A DNA stretch of 64,000 nt, taken from contig JAKSZU010000005.1 in assembly GCA_026018925.1 (NCBI GenBank), positions 24,306,779-24,370,778 of the forward strand, read 5' to 3'. The notes under the pieces were generated by a model. It did not search any database and was not told where the DNA came from. It saw nothing but the letters and a program-made list of their open reading frames with translations. How positions within the stretch are numbered: the first letter of the stretch is position 1; the number at the start of each line of letters is the position of its first letter. Shown piece by piece: positions 21,580 to 32,799 of the stretch. The position numbers and the translations under genes were made by a program. Origin of the DNA: Tupaia tana. Taxonomy: Eukaryota; Chordata; Mammalia; Scandentia; Tupaiidae.

Positions 21580-22860
21580 ACTAGACCCTGTTGATGGAGT
21601 TACTGTGTGGATTTCTTATTTCTTACCATTGAGCAGTAACTTTATGGAATAATATAATTGAAAAAAATAACTGTGATGGTAGAAAACATGGTCCCCTGTT
21701 GACAAAAACAGTTAAGGCCAAGAGGATTCTTCTGAGGAGTCTCTCATCACACTCTGTGGGTGACCCAAGCCAGGCTTTTCAAGGCTGGTCCCTCTACATA
21801 CTCTCTCCCCTCTAGACCCACCCCAAAACGCCCCACTTGATTTGTAGCCGGCAAGTGCCAAGCTCTCATTGCTGGTCCCATCAATCATCTGATGTGCAAT
21901 GTGATTCCCAGACAGGGCTGATAACACTAGTGACAAATATAATGCAATTCACCCTAAAAAGTGAGGGTCAGTCACTCCCTGTGGGGCTGAGTACTCCTCA
22001 GGTTGTCAAGGTGGTCAAAGAGCCCCAAAGAGAAGCTGGAGCAGGTCTCCTACTTCTCTGATCCCCTGTGTGTCAGCAATGCCTATGACAGTGCCACGCT
22101 GATCTGTTCTGTGACACATCTTAGTGAAAGTGGGGAGAGGGGAGAATCCAGTGCTATCTGCTGCCAACGAGCTTCCCAGGAACCACGCCGCTCTCTGGCA
22201 GGCCTGGGTAGAATGGGACGAGGACGGTCTGCAGGAATCTGTGCAGGTTTTTGCTTTATCAAGCGCACCAGAGAGTCTCCAATTCCCTTGGTGCACACTG
22301 CCTTGATATTAGAAAATCCTTGTTTTGCCTCCAAATTCATACATAAATCCCACCAAGACCCCAGATTTGTGGTGGGTGGGTTTCATGGGCATCAGTGGTT
22401 CTGAGCAGCCATGGTGCAGCTTCTGACTCTGAACACACATTCATTTCCATCGAGTGCTCCAGGGACATCTGAGCTTTTGGATGCCTCTTCCTCTCAGGCC
22501 TCTCTCTGTCCCAACACGTAGGTTATTGCAGCTGCAGCTACAACTGCTCTGGGCTGGCTCAGCAGAAGGTTGTCCCTCTTAATCCAGCATGAGTGAAATG
22601 TGTTCTAGTTTATTTGCATATATTTATCTGCATCTCATCAGTGCTACATTAGGAAGCAAAATCACTCTACTGTGACTATGGATAATGCTGATTATTATTA
22701 ACCTCTTTTGGATGTGGGAAACACTTCATTTGTGTCAAGGTGATGTATAGAAAAAGAGAACACATGTCCCTGTCATAAGGGCTAGAACTTGCCAGATGAA
22801 CACCAGGCATATTTAGAGATATACAGATAACATGTATGCACCTTTACATGCATTATGTAT
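21580..22860. other. No recognised gene or repeat
   Basis: Mixed-composition sequence with several frames of 60-130 codons, none with a recognisable domain. I cannot support an exon. Confidence 0.35.
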
Positions 22861-22861
22861 A

Positions 22862-22940
22862 TTTTGGTCATCAGAAAAGACATGATGCATTTTTCTATTT
22901 TTCTATGCAAAAATGTGTCATGACTTTTCTAATGACCCAA
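22862..22940. mobile_element. Miniature mariner (type B), 79 bp
   Basis: The left end 'ttttggtcatcagaaaagac' and the reversed right end 'ttgggtcattagaaaagtca' are inverted repeats meeting around 'tttctatgcaaaaat'. TA flanks both sides (22860-22861 and 22941-22942). It shares its ends with the mariner at 26597. Confidence 0.85.
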
Positions 22941-22944
22941 TAGT

Positions 22945-23460
22945 TGTATATATGTCATATATTCATGTGTTACATATATAAACACATGCTGATCTCAAGT
23001 ACTTGATGATGAGAATTCAGAACTTATTTTTAGGGGAGAAGGAAACCAGAGGCCAGACACAGAGACAGAGGCGGTAAGGTCTAGTCTCCTGAACAATCAG
23101 CCACAAGAGTCATTTAGTCATGTGCTGGCTTCTGACCTAACACCATGGATTCGCCTCAGGCCTCTCCAGGACTCAGAGAAGAGCAGATGTTCACAGCTGT
23201 TCTCAGGCATCTGCAGGAGCAGGCCATAGCCAAGGGTGTGCTCACAGGCAAGGCTGTGTCAGCGCCTCAGGGAATCCTCCCTGAAGCACTCTGGGAAGGT
23301 AGCCTTTAGAAAGGCTTGGCTCTGGACTTGACCTTGTGGCTGATACATGAACGGGAAGTAATCACAGAGACAGCAGCATCTTTGAATCCAAGAAACAGTG
23401 TAGTCCTGATGTTGTGTTGAGGAATGAGATGTTCTGAAACGTAACACTGCAAAAATCAAC
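22945..23460. other. No recognised gene or repeat
   Basis: Nothing recognisable. Confidence 0.3.
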
Positions 23461-23476
23461 ATTTTGAACAGCTTTT

Positions 23477-23747
23477 CTTTCCTTTCCTTTCCTTTCTTTT
23501 CCTTTCTTTCTTCTTTGAGAGATTTTTGCTAGAGGGTGTGTGTGCACACCAGAGAGACAGAAAAAGAGAAGTCACCCCCAAAGTGGGATGGCCACACCTC
23601 AATCTCTTCTCCATTCTCCTCTTAAGATTTTGGGCATACATGCACATGTGTCCAGCATGAGTTTTCAAGCTTCTCAGTCTAGGACTAGAACCATGGTTGG
23701 CCCTGTGGGAGTCCAGTGGCATTACCATTACGCCATCTGCTGGTCCC
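23477..23747 (-). mobile_element. SINE-A, diverged
   Basis: Reverse copy with a CCTTT-rich tail side, 'tttttgctagagggtgtgt' and head 'cgccatctgctggtccc'. The flanks 'tttgaacagctttt' and 'tttgagcagtttc' are a slightly decayed TSD. Confidence 0.88.
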
Positions 23748-23819
23748 TTTGAGCAGTTTCTTAAGCTCTCAGAATTGTCATTATGAAAAGCATAAATGTG
23801 AACTTAAGAGGCAAGGTCT

Positions 23820-23975
23820 TCTAATCCAGTGATCTCAGATGCCAGTGTCAGGACCAGCTGCAACAAATAATCTGGTGAACTTGCTGAATACAGACTCTTA
23901 CCCACTCTGAATCCTCACGTTGTTAGTTTAGAGTGGGTCCTGGGATCTGCATTTAATGAAGCTGTTGTATAGCCA
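23820..23975. repeat. MER5-like hAT relic
   Basis: 'gatgccagtgtcaggacca', 'ctggtgaacttgctgaatac' and 'gggatctgcatttaatgaag' follow the MER5 order. Diverged. Confidence 0.45.
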
Positions 23976-23979
23976 GATT

Positions 23980-24648
23980 CTGGGACACCAGCCTGGTCTT
24001 GTTCCACATGAGCAGAGAAATCTCTTCCACAATATTCCTGAGCTGAAGAGTCTTAACAACAATCATTTCTCTTACTGAGCTGAGAACTCCCACAGACAAA
24101 CGTTAACACATATGCCCTGGCTTATCCACTGGCACAGTAGATCAGAGCCCTCTGGATATAAGGGGTTGGGAGGACAGTGCCCAGCAGGGGAGTCAGCATG
24201 TGCATGCATGCACAGGTATGCATCTCTGTGTACACATGCATGCATGTTCCCACATGTTGAGGACACTGATTGGGCAGCTTTGAGGCAGAAAGGAAGCTAC
24301 CATTTACAGATCACATGAGGGAGTGGCACGTCTAGTCCCCTGTAGTTGTCAAGAACCCAGGAAAGCGAGACAAGAGCAGGACAGAAAGGGCAGGTATGCA
24401 AAAGCAGAGCAGGTGGTGTAAGACCTGCTTATCCAAGAGACCTCATCAGCAGTGCAACTGGTAGTAGGGGCACAGAAATGAGAGACTGGAGTGGGGAGGG
24501 GAGGGAGTCAGCATTAAGCACCAGCAGACATTAGGGAAACTTTGACATACTGGAGACTTGGGCAAAAGGAAGGAAGCCAGCCAGGGGGAAAGAAAGAAGC
24601 TGGTGACTGGAGAGTCAGCATAGAGCCTGGACCTTTAGCACAGAGCTG
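23980..24648. other. No recognised gene or repeat
   Basis: It includes 'tgcatgcatg'-rich bases near 24196-24246. No gene or repeat otherwise. Confidence 0.3.
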
Positions 24649-24662
24649 TAAGCACCATTTCT

Positions 24663-24671
24663 TTTCTTTTC

Positions 24672-24702
<31 letters not shown>

Positions 24703-24957
24703 GAGAGGTTCTTGCTATAGGGCGCGTGCGCTCGCCAGACAGACAGAAAGAGACAGAGAGACAGAAAGCGAGAAATCACCCCCCAGGGGGGATGGCCACG
24801 CCGCAATCCCTTCTCCTCCGTTCTCCTCTCGGGATCTTGGGCACGCACGCACACGCGCCCGGCGTGAGTTTTAAGCCACCGGGTCCAGGACGTGAACCAC
24901 GGTCAACTACGTGGGAGTCCAGCGACATAGCCATTATGCTAACTGCTGCTTCCGATA
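24663..24957 (-). mobile_element. Young full-length SINE-A
   Basis: Reverse near-consensus copy with a TTTCTTT/poly-T tail. The TSD 'taagcaccatttct' is perfect (24649-24662 and 24958-24971). Confidence 0.96.
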
Positions 24958-24971
24958 TAAGCACCATTTCT

Positions 24972-25375
24972 ACCTCTCACTTGTTTGTAGGGAAAGGACT
25001 GTCATTGGGACCCTCAGTTCTCAGGAGGGGCAGGGGATGAGCAGAGGGATAGATTTCATTTGGCACTCCTGTGTCTGTCACCCTGAATCTTTGAGGACCC
25101 ATCTACTTTTCAGTTTTCAAGATCTCTGGACTCTTTTCACCCTCCTTGAGCAACTTCAGTTAACACACCAAAAGATTCAGAAGAAGTCTAATAATCAGTA
25201 TGGAATAAGGCTGAACTAATACTTTTTTTGTTCTGGACATTAGACTATTATAGTATGCTATTATGGTAGTCCCAAGATGGATCATTTGACCTTTTGCAGA
25301 TCATTATAAGATTGGTTTATGTTGAACTTATAGACATCTAAACTCTGTAGAACACTTTCACAGAATTTCTCTTAA
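24972..25375. other. No recognised gene or repeat
   Basis: Nothing recognisable. Confidence 0.3.
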
Positions 25376-25390
25376 AATCATATCTTGTGG

Positions 25391-25656
25391 GGGCCAGCAG
25401 GGGCCAGCAGGTGACATAGTGGCTAAGAGGCTGGACTCTCATGCAGCTCACCACAGTTAGAGTCCTGGACCCAACAACTTGAAAATCATGCTGGGCACGT
25501 GTGTGTGTGCATGTTCACAATTCTGAGAGGAGAATAGAGGAGGAGGGATTGCAGCATGGCCATCCCCCTGGGGGTCATTTCTCTCTGTCTCTCTCTCTCT
25601 CTGTCTCTCTCTGGCAAGTGCTTCCACCCTCTGGCAAAAACCTAAAAAAAAAAAAA
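25391..25656 (+). mobile_element. SINE-A with duplicated head start
   Basis: The first bases are doubled ('gggccagcag' at 25391 and 25401). Head, body and poly(A) follow. The TSD 'aatcatatcttgtgg' / 'aatcagatctggtgg' lies at 25376-25390 and 25657-25671. It has landed at the 5' edge of a SINE-B. Confidence 0.9.
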
Positions 25657-25664
25657 AATCAGAT

Positions 25665-25885
25665 CTGGTGGTACAGTGATGAAATGTAAAGCTCTGCAAG
25701 GCTGATCCACATGGGAAGGTCCCAGGTTCATGTATGGGGACCTCTGGGTACACCAGGCATTCATGTAGTAATAATCTGGGGCTGGTTGAAGCTGCGGGTG
25801 GATCCTGGCATCAGGATACTGTCTCTTACTCATGATAAAAAAAAAAGAACCCCCAAAACAAAAAACAACTTAAAAATAAATAGAT
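25665..25885 (+). mobile_element. SINE-B copy
   Basis: 'tggtggtacagtgatgaaat', 'ctctgcaaggctgatccaca', 'tgggaaggtcccaggttcat' and 'ggatcctggcatcaggatac' are followed by an A-rich tail. It is a good family representative with A-box-like and B-box-like blocks. Confidence 0.85.
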
Positions 25886-26259
25886 CTTATTCCAAGTGGT
25901 GACTTTCCATTTTTCCTCCTCAAATTTTATCTTTTAGTTTTGACATGCCTTTTCCAGGTTTGGGGGATTTCTCTAAATCCTCATCCATGGCCAATGTGGT
26001 ACTACTCCCCACAAGTTGATATCATTGGCAGATTTGTTTGATCAACATGACTTTGATGTCTTCATCTAAGTCTTAAAAAGAACTTACACAACATAGAATT
26101 GATCTAAGTCTTCGTGGCGCAGCAGTAAAGACCTCCCTCCACCTTGGTGTTGAATAATTAATGTTTTTCCACCAGCTATGAAGCCTCCTGGTTGTACTGT
26201 CACTCACAACACTTTCTAAATGACTCAATTACAGCAGTTATCAAAGTGTGTCATAATTA

Positions 26260-26350
26260 CTTCTTTACATAGCTGTCTTGCTCACCAGGCTGAGTTTCTC
26301 TAAGGCCAAGGCCATGTTTTATTCATTTCTGTGATTCCAGCGTCTAGTGC
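26260..26350 (-). repeat. MIR-like relic
   Basis: 'aggccatgttttattcattt' followed by 'agcgtctagtgccatgagta' resembles a reversed MIR 3' half. Confidence 0.4.
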
Positions 26351-26596
26351 CATGAGTATGCAACATGTGTGGTATGGATGCCTCATCGGGTCAAATTGCC
26401 TCAACTTGTGCATGGGGTGAGTATTGGGAAGACTGAAATCTTGCCAGAATGAAGGTACTGTCTTTATGGTGCTTTTTAATCAAAATATTTAGTGAGATTA
26501 TCTGGATACTAGTTAACTTCTCAGAACCATTCATTCTTCTCCATAGATGTGAAACATCAGTTTAATAACACACCATTGGTTTGTTAACCTAATTTA

Positions 26597-27890
26597 TTGG
26601 GTTGTCAGAAAAGTCATGACATACTTTTTCCATGTTTTTCAAACATGTCATTTATTTATGTAAAGACCAAAGATCAATCAATGACATATTGGACATTTTG
26701 TTCGATAACCTTTTGTCATCTTTCAGTGAGTTTCATTATTCCCTGTTCACACAGGAACCAGCCTTTTTCATTAAAAAACTGAACAAGGGGCTGATTTACA
26801 GCCTCATCTGAACTGAACGTTGTGCCATCCAAGGAGTTTTGAAGAGAGGGACCCACGCAAGGTCAGACAAGTATGGTAGGTGTGGCAACACGTCCCATCC
26901 AAGCTCCAATCCTTTTGACAGGTGATCAGACTGGTGAGCGGTCTCATCTCACGTTGTGATAGAACGTACCTCCTCTATGATCAACGAATCCTGGATGTTT
27001 CTGGATAATGGATTCACTCAAACTGTCCAGCTGCTGACAGTACACATTTTAATTGATTATTTGGTTCCTTGGTAGGAGCTCGACAAACACGACACCTTTA
27101 AAATCCCAGCACATGGAGAACATAACCTTGCTCTAATGAATGTCTGCTTTCGATGTCGTTTGAGGTGAATGATCGTGTTGGGACCAAGACCGTTTGTGTA
27201 CCACAGTGCTGTAAACAGTTCACTTCTAATCATTGTTATCAGTCGCTTCAAAAAAAGTATTGTTTTTCTCACATTTAGTGAGCAGGCTGCAGACAGTTAT
27301 ACCCCCCATCATATAAGCTTCTTTGAGTTCACGAGGAACCCAAATACCAAGCTTGCCTACATATCCCAGCTTCTTCAGGAGGTCGTGAATGCCTGAATGA
27401 CGGATGTTCAATGTTTCTGCAATCTCTCGTGTTGTATAATGTGGGTTTGACTCTATCAGTGCCTTTATTTTGTTGTCATCAACTTCTGTGGGTCTCCCTG
27501 ACCAAGGAGTGTTGTTGAGAGAAAAATCTCCAGCCCGGAATTTTGTGAACCATCATTGGCACTGACGTTCTTAGAGAGCATTGTCCCTGTAAACTGTACA
27601 CAACTTTTCACAAGTTTGATACACTGTCTTCCCTTTACAGAAGCAAAACAGTAAACAATGATGAAAATGCAGAGTTTGGTCTTCCATCTTCAACTTGTAA
27701 AATCTCCAAACTGCAACCAAATCACTAATTTTCTTTTTTTTAATTTAATTTTTTTTTTTTTATAATGAGGCTAAACTGTCAGCTGTCAAATGACACAGCA
27801 GTAACATGGATGGGAATAGCTCTAGTACTTCCAAAAATGAACTAGCATCATCTGTTGAAAAAATGCGTCATGACTTTTCCGACAACCTAA
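26597..27890 (-). mobile_element. Full-length mariner, second lineage
   Basis: The left end 'ttgggttgtcagaaaagtca' and the reversed right end 'ttaggttgtcggaaaagtca' are terminal inverted repeats of about 25 bases. TA flanks both sides (26595-26596 and 27891-27892). Length is 1294 bp, the expected size for mariner. It is uninterrupted, unlike the element at 2467, and its ends are of a different lineage. Small relatives with the same ends are scattered through the window. Confidence 0.9.
26700..27700 (-). pseudogene. Mariner transposase pseudogene (second lineage)
   Basis: On the minus strand the start is near 27690 ('MEDQTLHFHHC' by eye). A helix-turn-helix region with 'KALIESNPHYTTREIAETLN' follows, then 'HDLLKKLGYVGKLGIWVPREL' in which the WVP-EL linker is intact. 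A catalytic half follows in shifted frames, and a C-terminal 'GIMKLTER' stretch lies before the end near 26690. It differs clearly from the Hsmar1-like copy at 2565-4009. Frameshifts and in-frame stops (for example after 'LTER') make it inactive. Confidence 0.8.
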
Positions 27891-27894
27891 TAGA

Positions 27895-28820
27895 CTTTTG
27901 TTAGTACTATGGATTACATTCATTGGTTTTGGTATTCTTCTTCTCTGCCCCTTCCCCTTGGAATATCCATAGTACTTTTGCCTCAAAACATTCCCAATGA
28001 TCTCTCAAAGTTTCCTAACCATGTCTCTTTAACTCCAGGGAGCCTCTTCCTGGATCCTCTGGAAGGCCCCCAAGATGGCCCACGTAACTGAACTGATGGA
28101 GAACTCACGCCTGCAGACTCCCTGGTTCTTTCACCTTCTTGAATCACTGTTCCCTGTTACCCAGAGCTCAGGACGAGTCTCTGCAGCAAGGAATGGAGAG
28201 GGTGAGGGTGTTGCCTGGGGAGTCATGCCCTCTCCTGGCTGGCTGGGAACAGGGCAAAGAGACACTGCAGGTGGCCCACCAAGCATTTCCAGGCGCTACC
28301 TGCCAAGGAGTAACCTCATGGGGAAGGGGCCTCCCCAAAATCACAGAGATTACATTTCCTGCTAACCTTGGAAGTAGAGGTAGAAGGAGGCTTGATGTGA
28401 TTGAGAAAAATCATGTGTCTGCCTTCCCTCACCAGCATCTCAGGGCTCAGTCATACCATTATTTAAGTCTTACTCCATTTCTGGTTTCAAGATCATGTTT
28501 ATTGATAGAACAGACAGAAGGAGCAAACAAGGATTGAGTAGTTCTGTTTCTCGTAGGCTCTGGTGTCTACTGCGTGTCTTGAAGGAATAGGCCAGGCAGT
28601 GAGTTCCTCAGTGAGAGCTTCCCAAACAGAGCACACCAGGTATCAGAGACTCCTGAACATATTCGAGACACTCTCAGAACTGCTCCATATATGAGGGGCA
28701 TGGAGGTGCGGACTGACTGGAGGGACGTAGAGAGAAACATGGCAGAGAGACGTGAGAGTAGCAAGGGTAGCAGGGGCCTGGTTTTGTCAGGTCTTGTCAC
28801 ATAAGACTATTCTCTCACTC
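27895..28820. other. No recognised gene or repeat
   Basis: Several overlapping frames of 60-130 codons occur, without recognisable domains. Nothing supports an exon. Confidence 0.35.
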
Positions 28821-28824
28821 TTTC

Positions 28825-28990
28825 CTTTTTTAAAAAAATAATTTGGTAGAGGAAGGATACACTCACCAGAGAGTGAAAGAGAACGGGAAGGAGAAAATGT
28901 CTCCCCATGGGGCACAGTCAGGCCACAATCCTTTCTCCTCTACTTCTCCCTCACTGTGGGATTTTGGGCACACTGGCGATGCATAATTCT
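28825..28990 (-). mobile_element. SINE-A fragment, old
   Basis: 'actcaccagagagtgaaaga', 'ccacaatcctttctcctcta' and 'gggattttgggcacactgg' match reversed SINE-A. The head is missing. Confidence 0.65.
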
Positions 28991-29124
28991 CCTAAGAAGG
29001 GGGCACCTGTGAGTCCTTAGCAGCCAATATTCCTAGGCGCTGGGGCAGAGGGGAGGAGAGGCCCAATAGAATGGGCCTGGCAGAGGCATTGTCTCATCTA
29101 CAGACTGGGAAATCAGATGTACAT

Positions 29125-29521
29125 GGGGTCTTCATACAGTTCTTAGAAGGTAAATATTATGGAAAAAAATATGCACAGATATCAACTTTTCTTGTACAAA
29201 ATAAGCATGTACTTTAATTCTGTTTTTCCACAGGCATTTTTTTTTGGGGGGGGGGAGATTTTTGCTATAGGGCGCGTGCGCTCGCCAGACAGACAGAGAA
29301 ATAGAGACAGAAAGCGAGAAATCACCCCCCAGGGGAGATGGCCACGCCGCAATCCCTTCTCCTCCATTCTCCTCTTGGGATCTTGGGCACGCACGCACAT
29401 GTGCCCGGAGTGAGTTTTAAGCCACCGGGTCCGGGACACGAACCGGACTGCATGGGAGTCCAGTGACATAGCCATTACGCTAACTGATGGTTCCCTTTCC
29501 ACAGGCTTTTTTGAAGTCCTC
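29125..29521. mobile_element. Type C inverted-repeat DNA element, SINE-split
   Basis: 'ggggtcttcatacagttctt' on the left and 'ttttttgaagtcct' on the right are inverted. The inside has 'cttgtacaaaataagcatgt'. A SINE-A occupies 29236-29495. It is a relative of the elements at 8550 and 43469. Confidence 0.5.
29236..29495 (-). mobile_element. Young SINE-A in type C element
   Basis: Reverse near-consensus copy with a T/G-run tail. A ~12-base gap lies in the head before 'ctgcatgggagtccagtgac'. The TSD 'tttccacaggc' is at 29225-29235 and 29496-29506. Confidence 0.93.
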
Positions 29522-29524
29522 TCT

Positions 29525-30122
29525 GATGGTTCACCAGAGAAACAGAATGAATAAGATATGTGTGTGTACATATATATGTATCTGTATAGGAATTTTATAT
29601 GTATAAAAAGTGGGTCATCAGAAAAGTCCTGATTCATTTTTGCACAGAAAAAAAATGAAAAAATACGTCATGACTTTTCCGACAACCCAATATATTGATT
29701 ACAAGGAACTGACTCCTGTGACTATGGAGGCTGAGAGGTCGTACCATCTGTCTTCCGTGTACTGGAGACCAGGGAAAGCTGAAGGTGTAATTCAGTCCAA
29801 GCCTGAAGGCCTGAGAACCAGGGAGCCAGTGGGTAAATCCCAGTCCCAGGGGAGAACATAAGTTGTCCCAGCTCAAGCAGTGAGACAGGAAAGGACTGGG
29901 TTCCACCTCCTCCACTGATTTTTCTACACGTCCTAAGTGGACTGGCTGAGGCCCACATCGGGGAGGGTCATCTGCTTTGCTGAGCCCACTGGGCAAAACA
30001 CCAATCTCATCCTCAAATACGCTCCCTCACAGACTCGCTCAGAACTGATGTTAAACCAGAGAGCTGGACACCCCTGACCCCGTCAGATGATATACATAAA
30101 ATTGATTGTCACACCAGATAAT
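29525..30122 (-). repeat. LTR-like mammalian repeat (reverse), interrupted
   Basis: It starts 'ttcaccagagaaacagaatg' and then an AT-rich run. After a miniature mariner it continues 'tatggaggctgagaggtcgt', 'aggcctgagaaccagggagc' and 'cataaaattgattgtcacac'. The same repeat lies in plus orientation at 55417-55916. I recognise the motif set from many mammals but cannot assign the library name safely. Confidence 0.6.
29610..29690. mobile_element. Miniature mariner (type B)
   Basis: 'gggtcatcagaaaagtcctg' and the reversed right end 'ttgggttgtcggaaaagtca' bracket an A-rich centre. The host repeat continues on both sides. Confidence 0.85.
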
Positions 30123-30227
30123 CAAACGGGTTTGGGGGATGTTCCGGGGAAGAGCAAATCATTCTGAATGAGGTTCTGATTCACTAGCCAAAGAATGATC
30201 TTTTTAAATTTTAAAATTTTTATTTGA

Positions 30228-30475
30228 GGGACCAGAAGTTAGCATAATGGCTATGTTGCTGGACTCCCATGTAGTCGACTGCCATTTGAGTCCTGGACCT
30301 GTTGGCTTAAACTCACACCAGGTGCATGTGTGTGTGTGCCCAAGATCCCGAGACGAGAATGGAGGAGAAGGGATTGCGGCATGGCCATCCCCTCTGGGGG
30401 TGATTTCTCACTTTCTGTCTCTCTGTCTTTCTGGCAAGTGCACACGCCCTATAGTAAAAACCTCTCAAAAAATTG
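30228..30475 (+). mobile_element. SINE-A, full-length
   Basis: The head 'gaccagaagttagcataatg', B-box region and body 'cccaagatcccgagacgaga' end at 'ccctatagtaaaaacctctc'. It has a short tail. No clear TSD was found. Confidence 0.9.
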
Positions 30476-30485
30476 TTTTTTAATT

Positions 30486-30596
30486 TGATTATTTTTCCTG
30501 GCCTTACTGAGGTATAACTGACCAGTAAAAGTTGTATACATTTAATAGTCATAATCTGATGATTTCACATATATATACACATATATATTTATTTAT

Positions 30597-30634
<38 letters not shown>

Positions 30635-30780
30635 GAAATGATTACCACAATTAAGTTCATTAACAGCTTTATCATCTCACATACTTTTGTGTGTGTGGAA
30701 TAAGATGCCGGTGAGTGTTTTCTGCTTCCTGTGTAGTTCTTGGTTGTGTTCTATATTGCTGAGGTTTCTTAAAAAGTTAG
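30486..30780. repeat. L1M-type 3' UTR remnant with CA repeat
   Basis: 'ccttactgaggtataactga' and 'agttgtatacatttaatagt' are typical of old L1 3' UTRs. The copy continues after the CA run with 'cattaacagctttatcatct'. Confidence 0.6.
30600..30632. repeat. (CA)n microsatellite
   Basis: About 16 CA units in an old L1 fragment. Likely length-polymorphic. Confidence 0.95.
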
Positions 30781-30782
30781 TT

Positions 30783-30937
30783 CTGTGCCAGGCATGTGTG
30801 TGTATGTGCCCAGGATCTTGAAAGGAGAATGGAGGAGAAGGAATTGTGGCATGACCATCCCTCCTGGGGGGTGATTTCTCACTTTCTGTCTATCTCTCCA
30901 GTGAGCACACAGGCCCTATAGCAAAACTCTCTCTAAA
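30783..30937 (+). mobile_element. SINE-A 3' part (5' truncated)
   Basis: It begins inside the body ('gtgccaggcatgtgtgtgta') and runs to 'ccctatagcaaaactctctc'. No tRNA-like head is present. Confidence 0.8.
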
Positions 30938-30999
30938 AAAATCGAGTTCTGGATAAAGGAGCTATTGTTTGGGTCCCAAGTAAAGTCTCCCAGTTTTCC

Positions 31000-31690
31000 C
31001 TCAATGTGGCTGTGGGGAGGTGGGGTCATGGTGGTGCTGATCACACGGGTGACATTCATATCTAGTCCATGCGAAAGGCCCCCTGAGCTCTGGGGTTGCG
31101 TTAGTTGTACGGAGGCCCGGGAGGTTCCGGATTTCGCCACTAAAGAAATACGCAACATCCTTGTCATGCCCTGATCTCACGATGTAGCTGGCTGCAGGGA
31201 GATGGTGCTGGCAGAGCAGATGGGGAGTGGGCTGCCAGACTCAGGTCCTGCCCGGCTGTGGCTCTGTGAAAATGCAGCAGCGCCAACCCTGGATTACTCA
31301 GGTCCCAAGTGTCCTGCAGAATCCATGTGCCTGCCAGGCTTCCCACCCACGGTCATTCACTGCGAGACCCTGACCTTGCTCCCAGCTGGATTGTCGATTT
31401 CACAACATTGCTGGGACTTGTCCAGGTTGCCGTGGGAACATGCTGGGGCTCTATTGTTGAAACCAGACCCCTCAGCCTGCTGCAAAAATAAACAAGATCC
31501 ACAGGAACAAGTGCCTGCTTTGGTGGCTCCCATGGCTAAGGAGCAAAAGGGTCAGGAAGGGACCGTGTCCAGCTGTGTGCCCGTGGCCAGGAGAAAGTGC
31601 CCTCCCTCATTCGAGGAGGCTCTGCTCACATGGGGGGCAGGAAGAGAGAAGGGTCAAGGAGAAAGGAAGGTTTGGGAATCAGGAAGATTA
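31000..31690. other. No recognised gene or repeat
   Basis: Higher-GC stretch. The longest frame (31202-31711, plus) has no recognisable domain and its end runs into L1 sequence, so I do not call it a gene. Confidence 0.35.
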
Positions 31691-32109
31691 GATTCAAAAC
31701 TGGGTTCCTAACTCAGGAATCCCACTATTGGGTAAATATCCAAAGGGGATGGAATCAAACAGATAGCTGCATCCGTGCAGCATTATTCACAATAGACAAA
31801 ATATGGAGTCAATCTGTGTCTGCCAGCAGACAGCCAGGAAAAGAAAATGAGCTACATATACACAATAGAATACTATTCAGCCTTCAAAAAGAAGGGAGCA
31901 TCCTGGCATTTGAGACAACATGGATGAACCTAGAGGACATTAGGTTCAACAAAGTAGGCCAGGCACAGAAAGAAATTCTGCATACTCTCACTTAAATACG
32001 AAATGTTAAAAAAGTTGAATTCAGAAGCAGAGTACAATGGTGGTTACAGGGACCACGGGGAAGGCTTGGAGGTGGTAAGATGGCCAAAGGCGTACAAAAT
32101 TTCAGTTAA

Positions 32110-32290
32110 GGCCAGCAGGTGGCATGTTGGTTAAGAGTGCTAGACTCCCACATGGCTAACCACAGTTCAAGTCTCGGACCTGGTGGCTTGCTTTCTCACT
32201 TTCTCTCTCTTGCTCTCTCTCTCTCTCATTCCGTCCCACTCTGGTCAAATTAAAAAATAAATAAAGTTAAATAAAATAATTATTAAAAAA
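32110..32290 (+). mobile_element. SINE-A, internally deleted, in L1
   Basis: The head 'ggccagcaggtggcatgttg' runs to 'gacctggtggctt' and then jumps to the pyrimidine tract 'tttctcactttctctctctt'. An A/T tail follows. L1 target sequence 'aatttcagtta' lies before it (32098-32108) and after the whole nest (32568-32578). Confidence 0.85.
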
Positions 32291-32299
32291 TAAATTTCA

Positions 32300-32567
32300 A
32301 GGACCAGCAGTTGGTGTAATGGCTATGTTGCTGGACTCCCATTGTAGTTGGCCGTGGTTTGAGTCCCAGACCCAGTGGCTTAAACTCATGCTGGGCGCAT
32401 ATGCATGTGTGCCCAAGATCCTGAGAAGAGAATGGAGAAGGGATTGCAGGATGGCCATTCTTCCTGGGGGGTGATTTCTCGCTTTCTGTCTCTCTGTCTC
32501 TCTCTGTCTTTCTGGCAAGTGCACATGCCCTATAGCAAAAACCTCTCAAAAATAAATAAGTAAATAA
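32300..32567 (+). mobile_element. SINE-A nested at the edge of another SINE-A
   Basis: Full-length copy with head 'ggaccagcagttggtgtaat'. 'aataaatttca' precedes it and recurs after it, so it landed in the tail/TSD junction of the SINE-A at 32110. Confidence 0.9.
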
Positions 32568-32749
32568 ATTTCAGTTAGGAGGAATAAGTTCAAGGGATCT
32601 ATTGCACAATATGGTAACCATAGTTGGTAACAACATACTTGAAAATTGCTAAGAGAGTAGATTTTAAATGTCCTTACCACATTAAAATGCCTATGAGGTA
32701 ATATATCTGTTAATTTGGACAAACATGCACACATATGTGTGAATATATA

Positions 32750-32753
32750 TGAA

Positions 32754-32798
<45 letters not shown>
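32750..32798. repeat. (TA)n-rich microsatellite
   Basis: TA/CA alternating run next to the miniature mariner. Confidence 0.9.
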
Positions 32799-32799
32799 T

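Noticed and set aside
24542..24874. Long open frames recurring with similar protein text (serine/arginine-rich or 'SLDSHVVDRGS'-like) across the window
   Set aside because: They are the same few readings of SINE-A in its two orientations, not genes. Each sits inside a SINE copy with TSD.
2467..27890. An active mariner transposase
   Set aside because: Both transposase frames are broken by stops and frameshifts, and one also by SINEs.
30600..30632. CA, TA, GA and TTTTC runs as functional elements
   Set aside because: Ordinary microsatellites, several grown from SINE tails.
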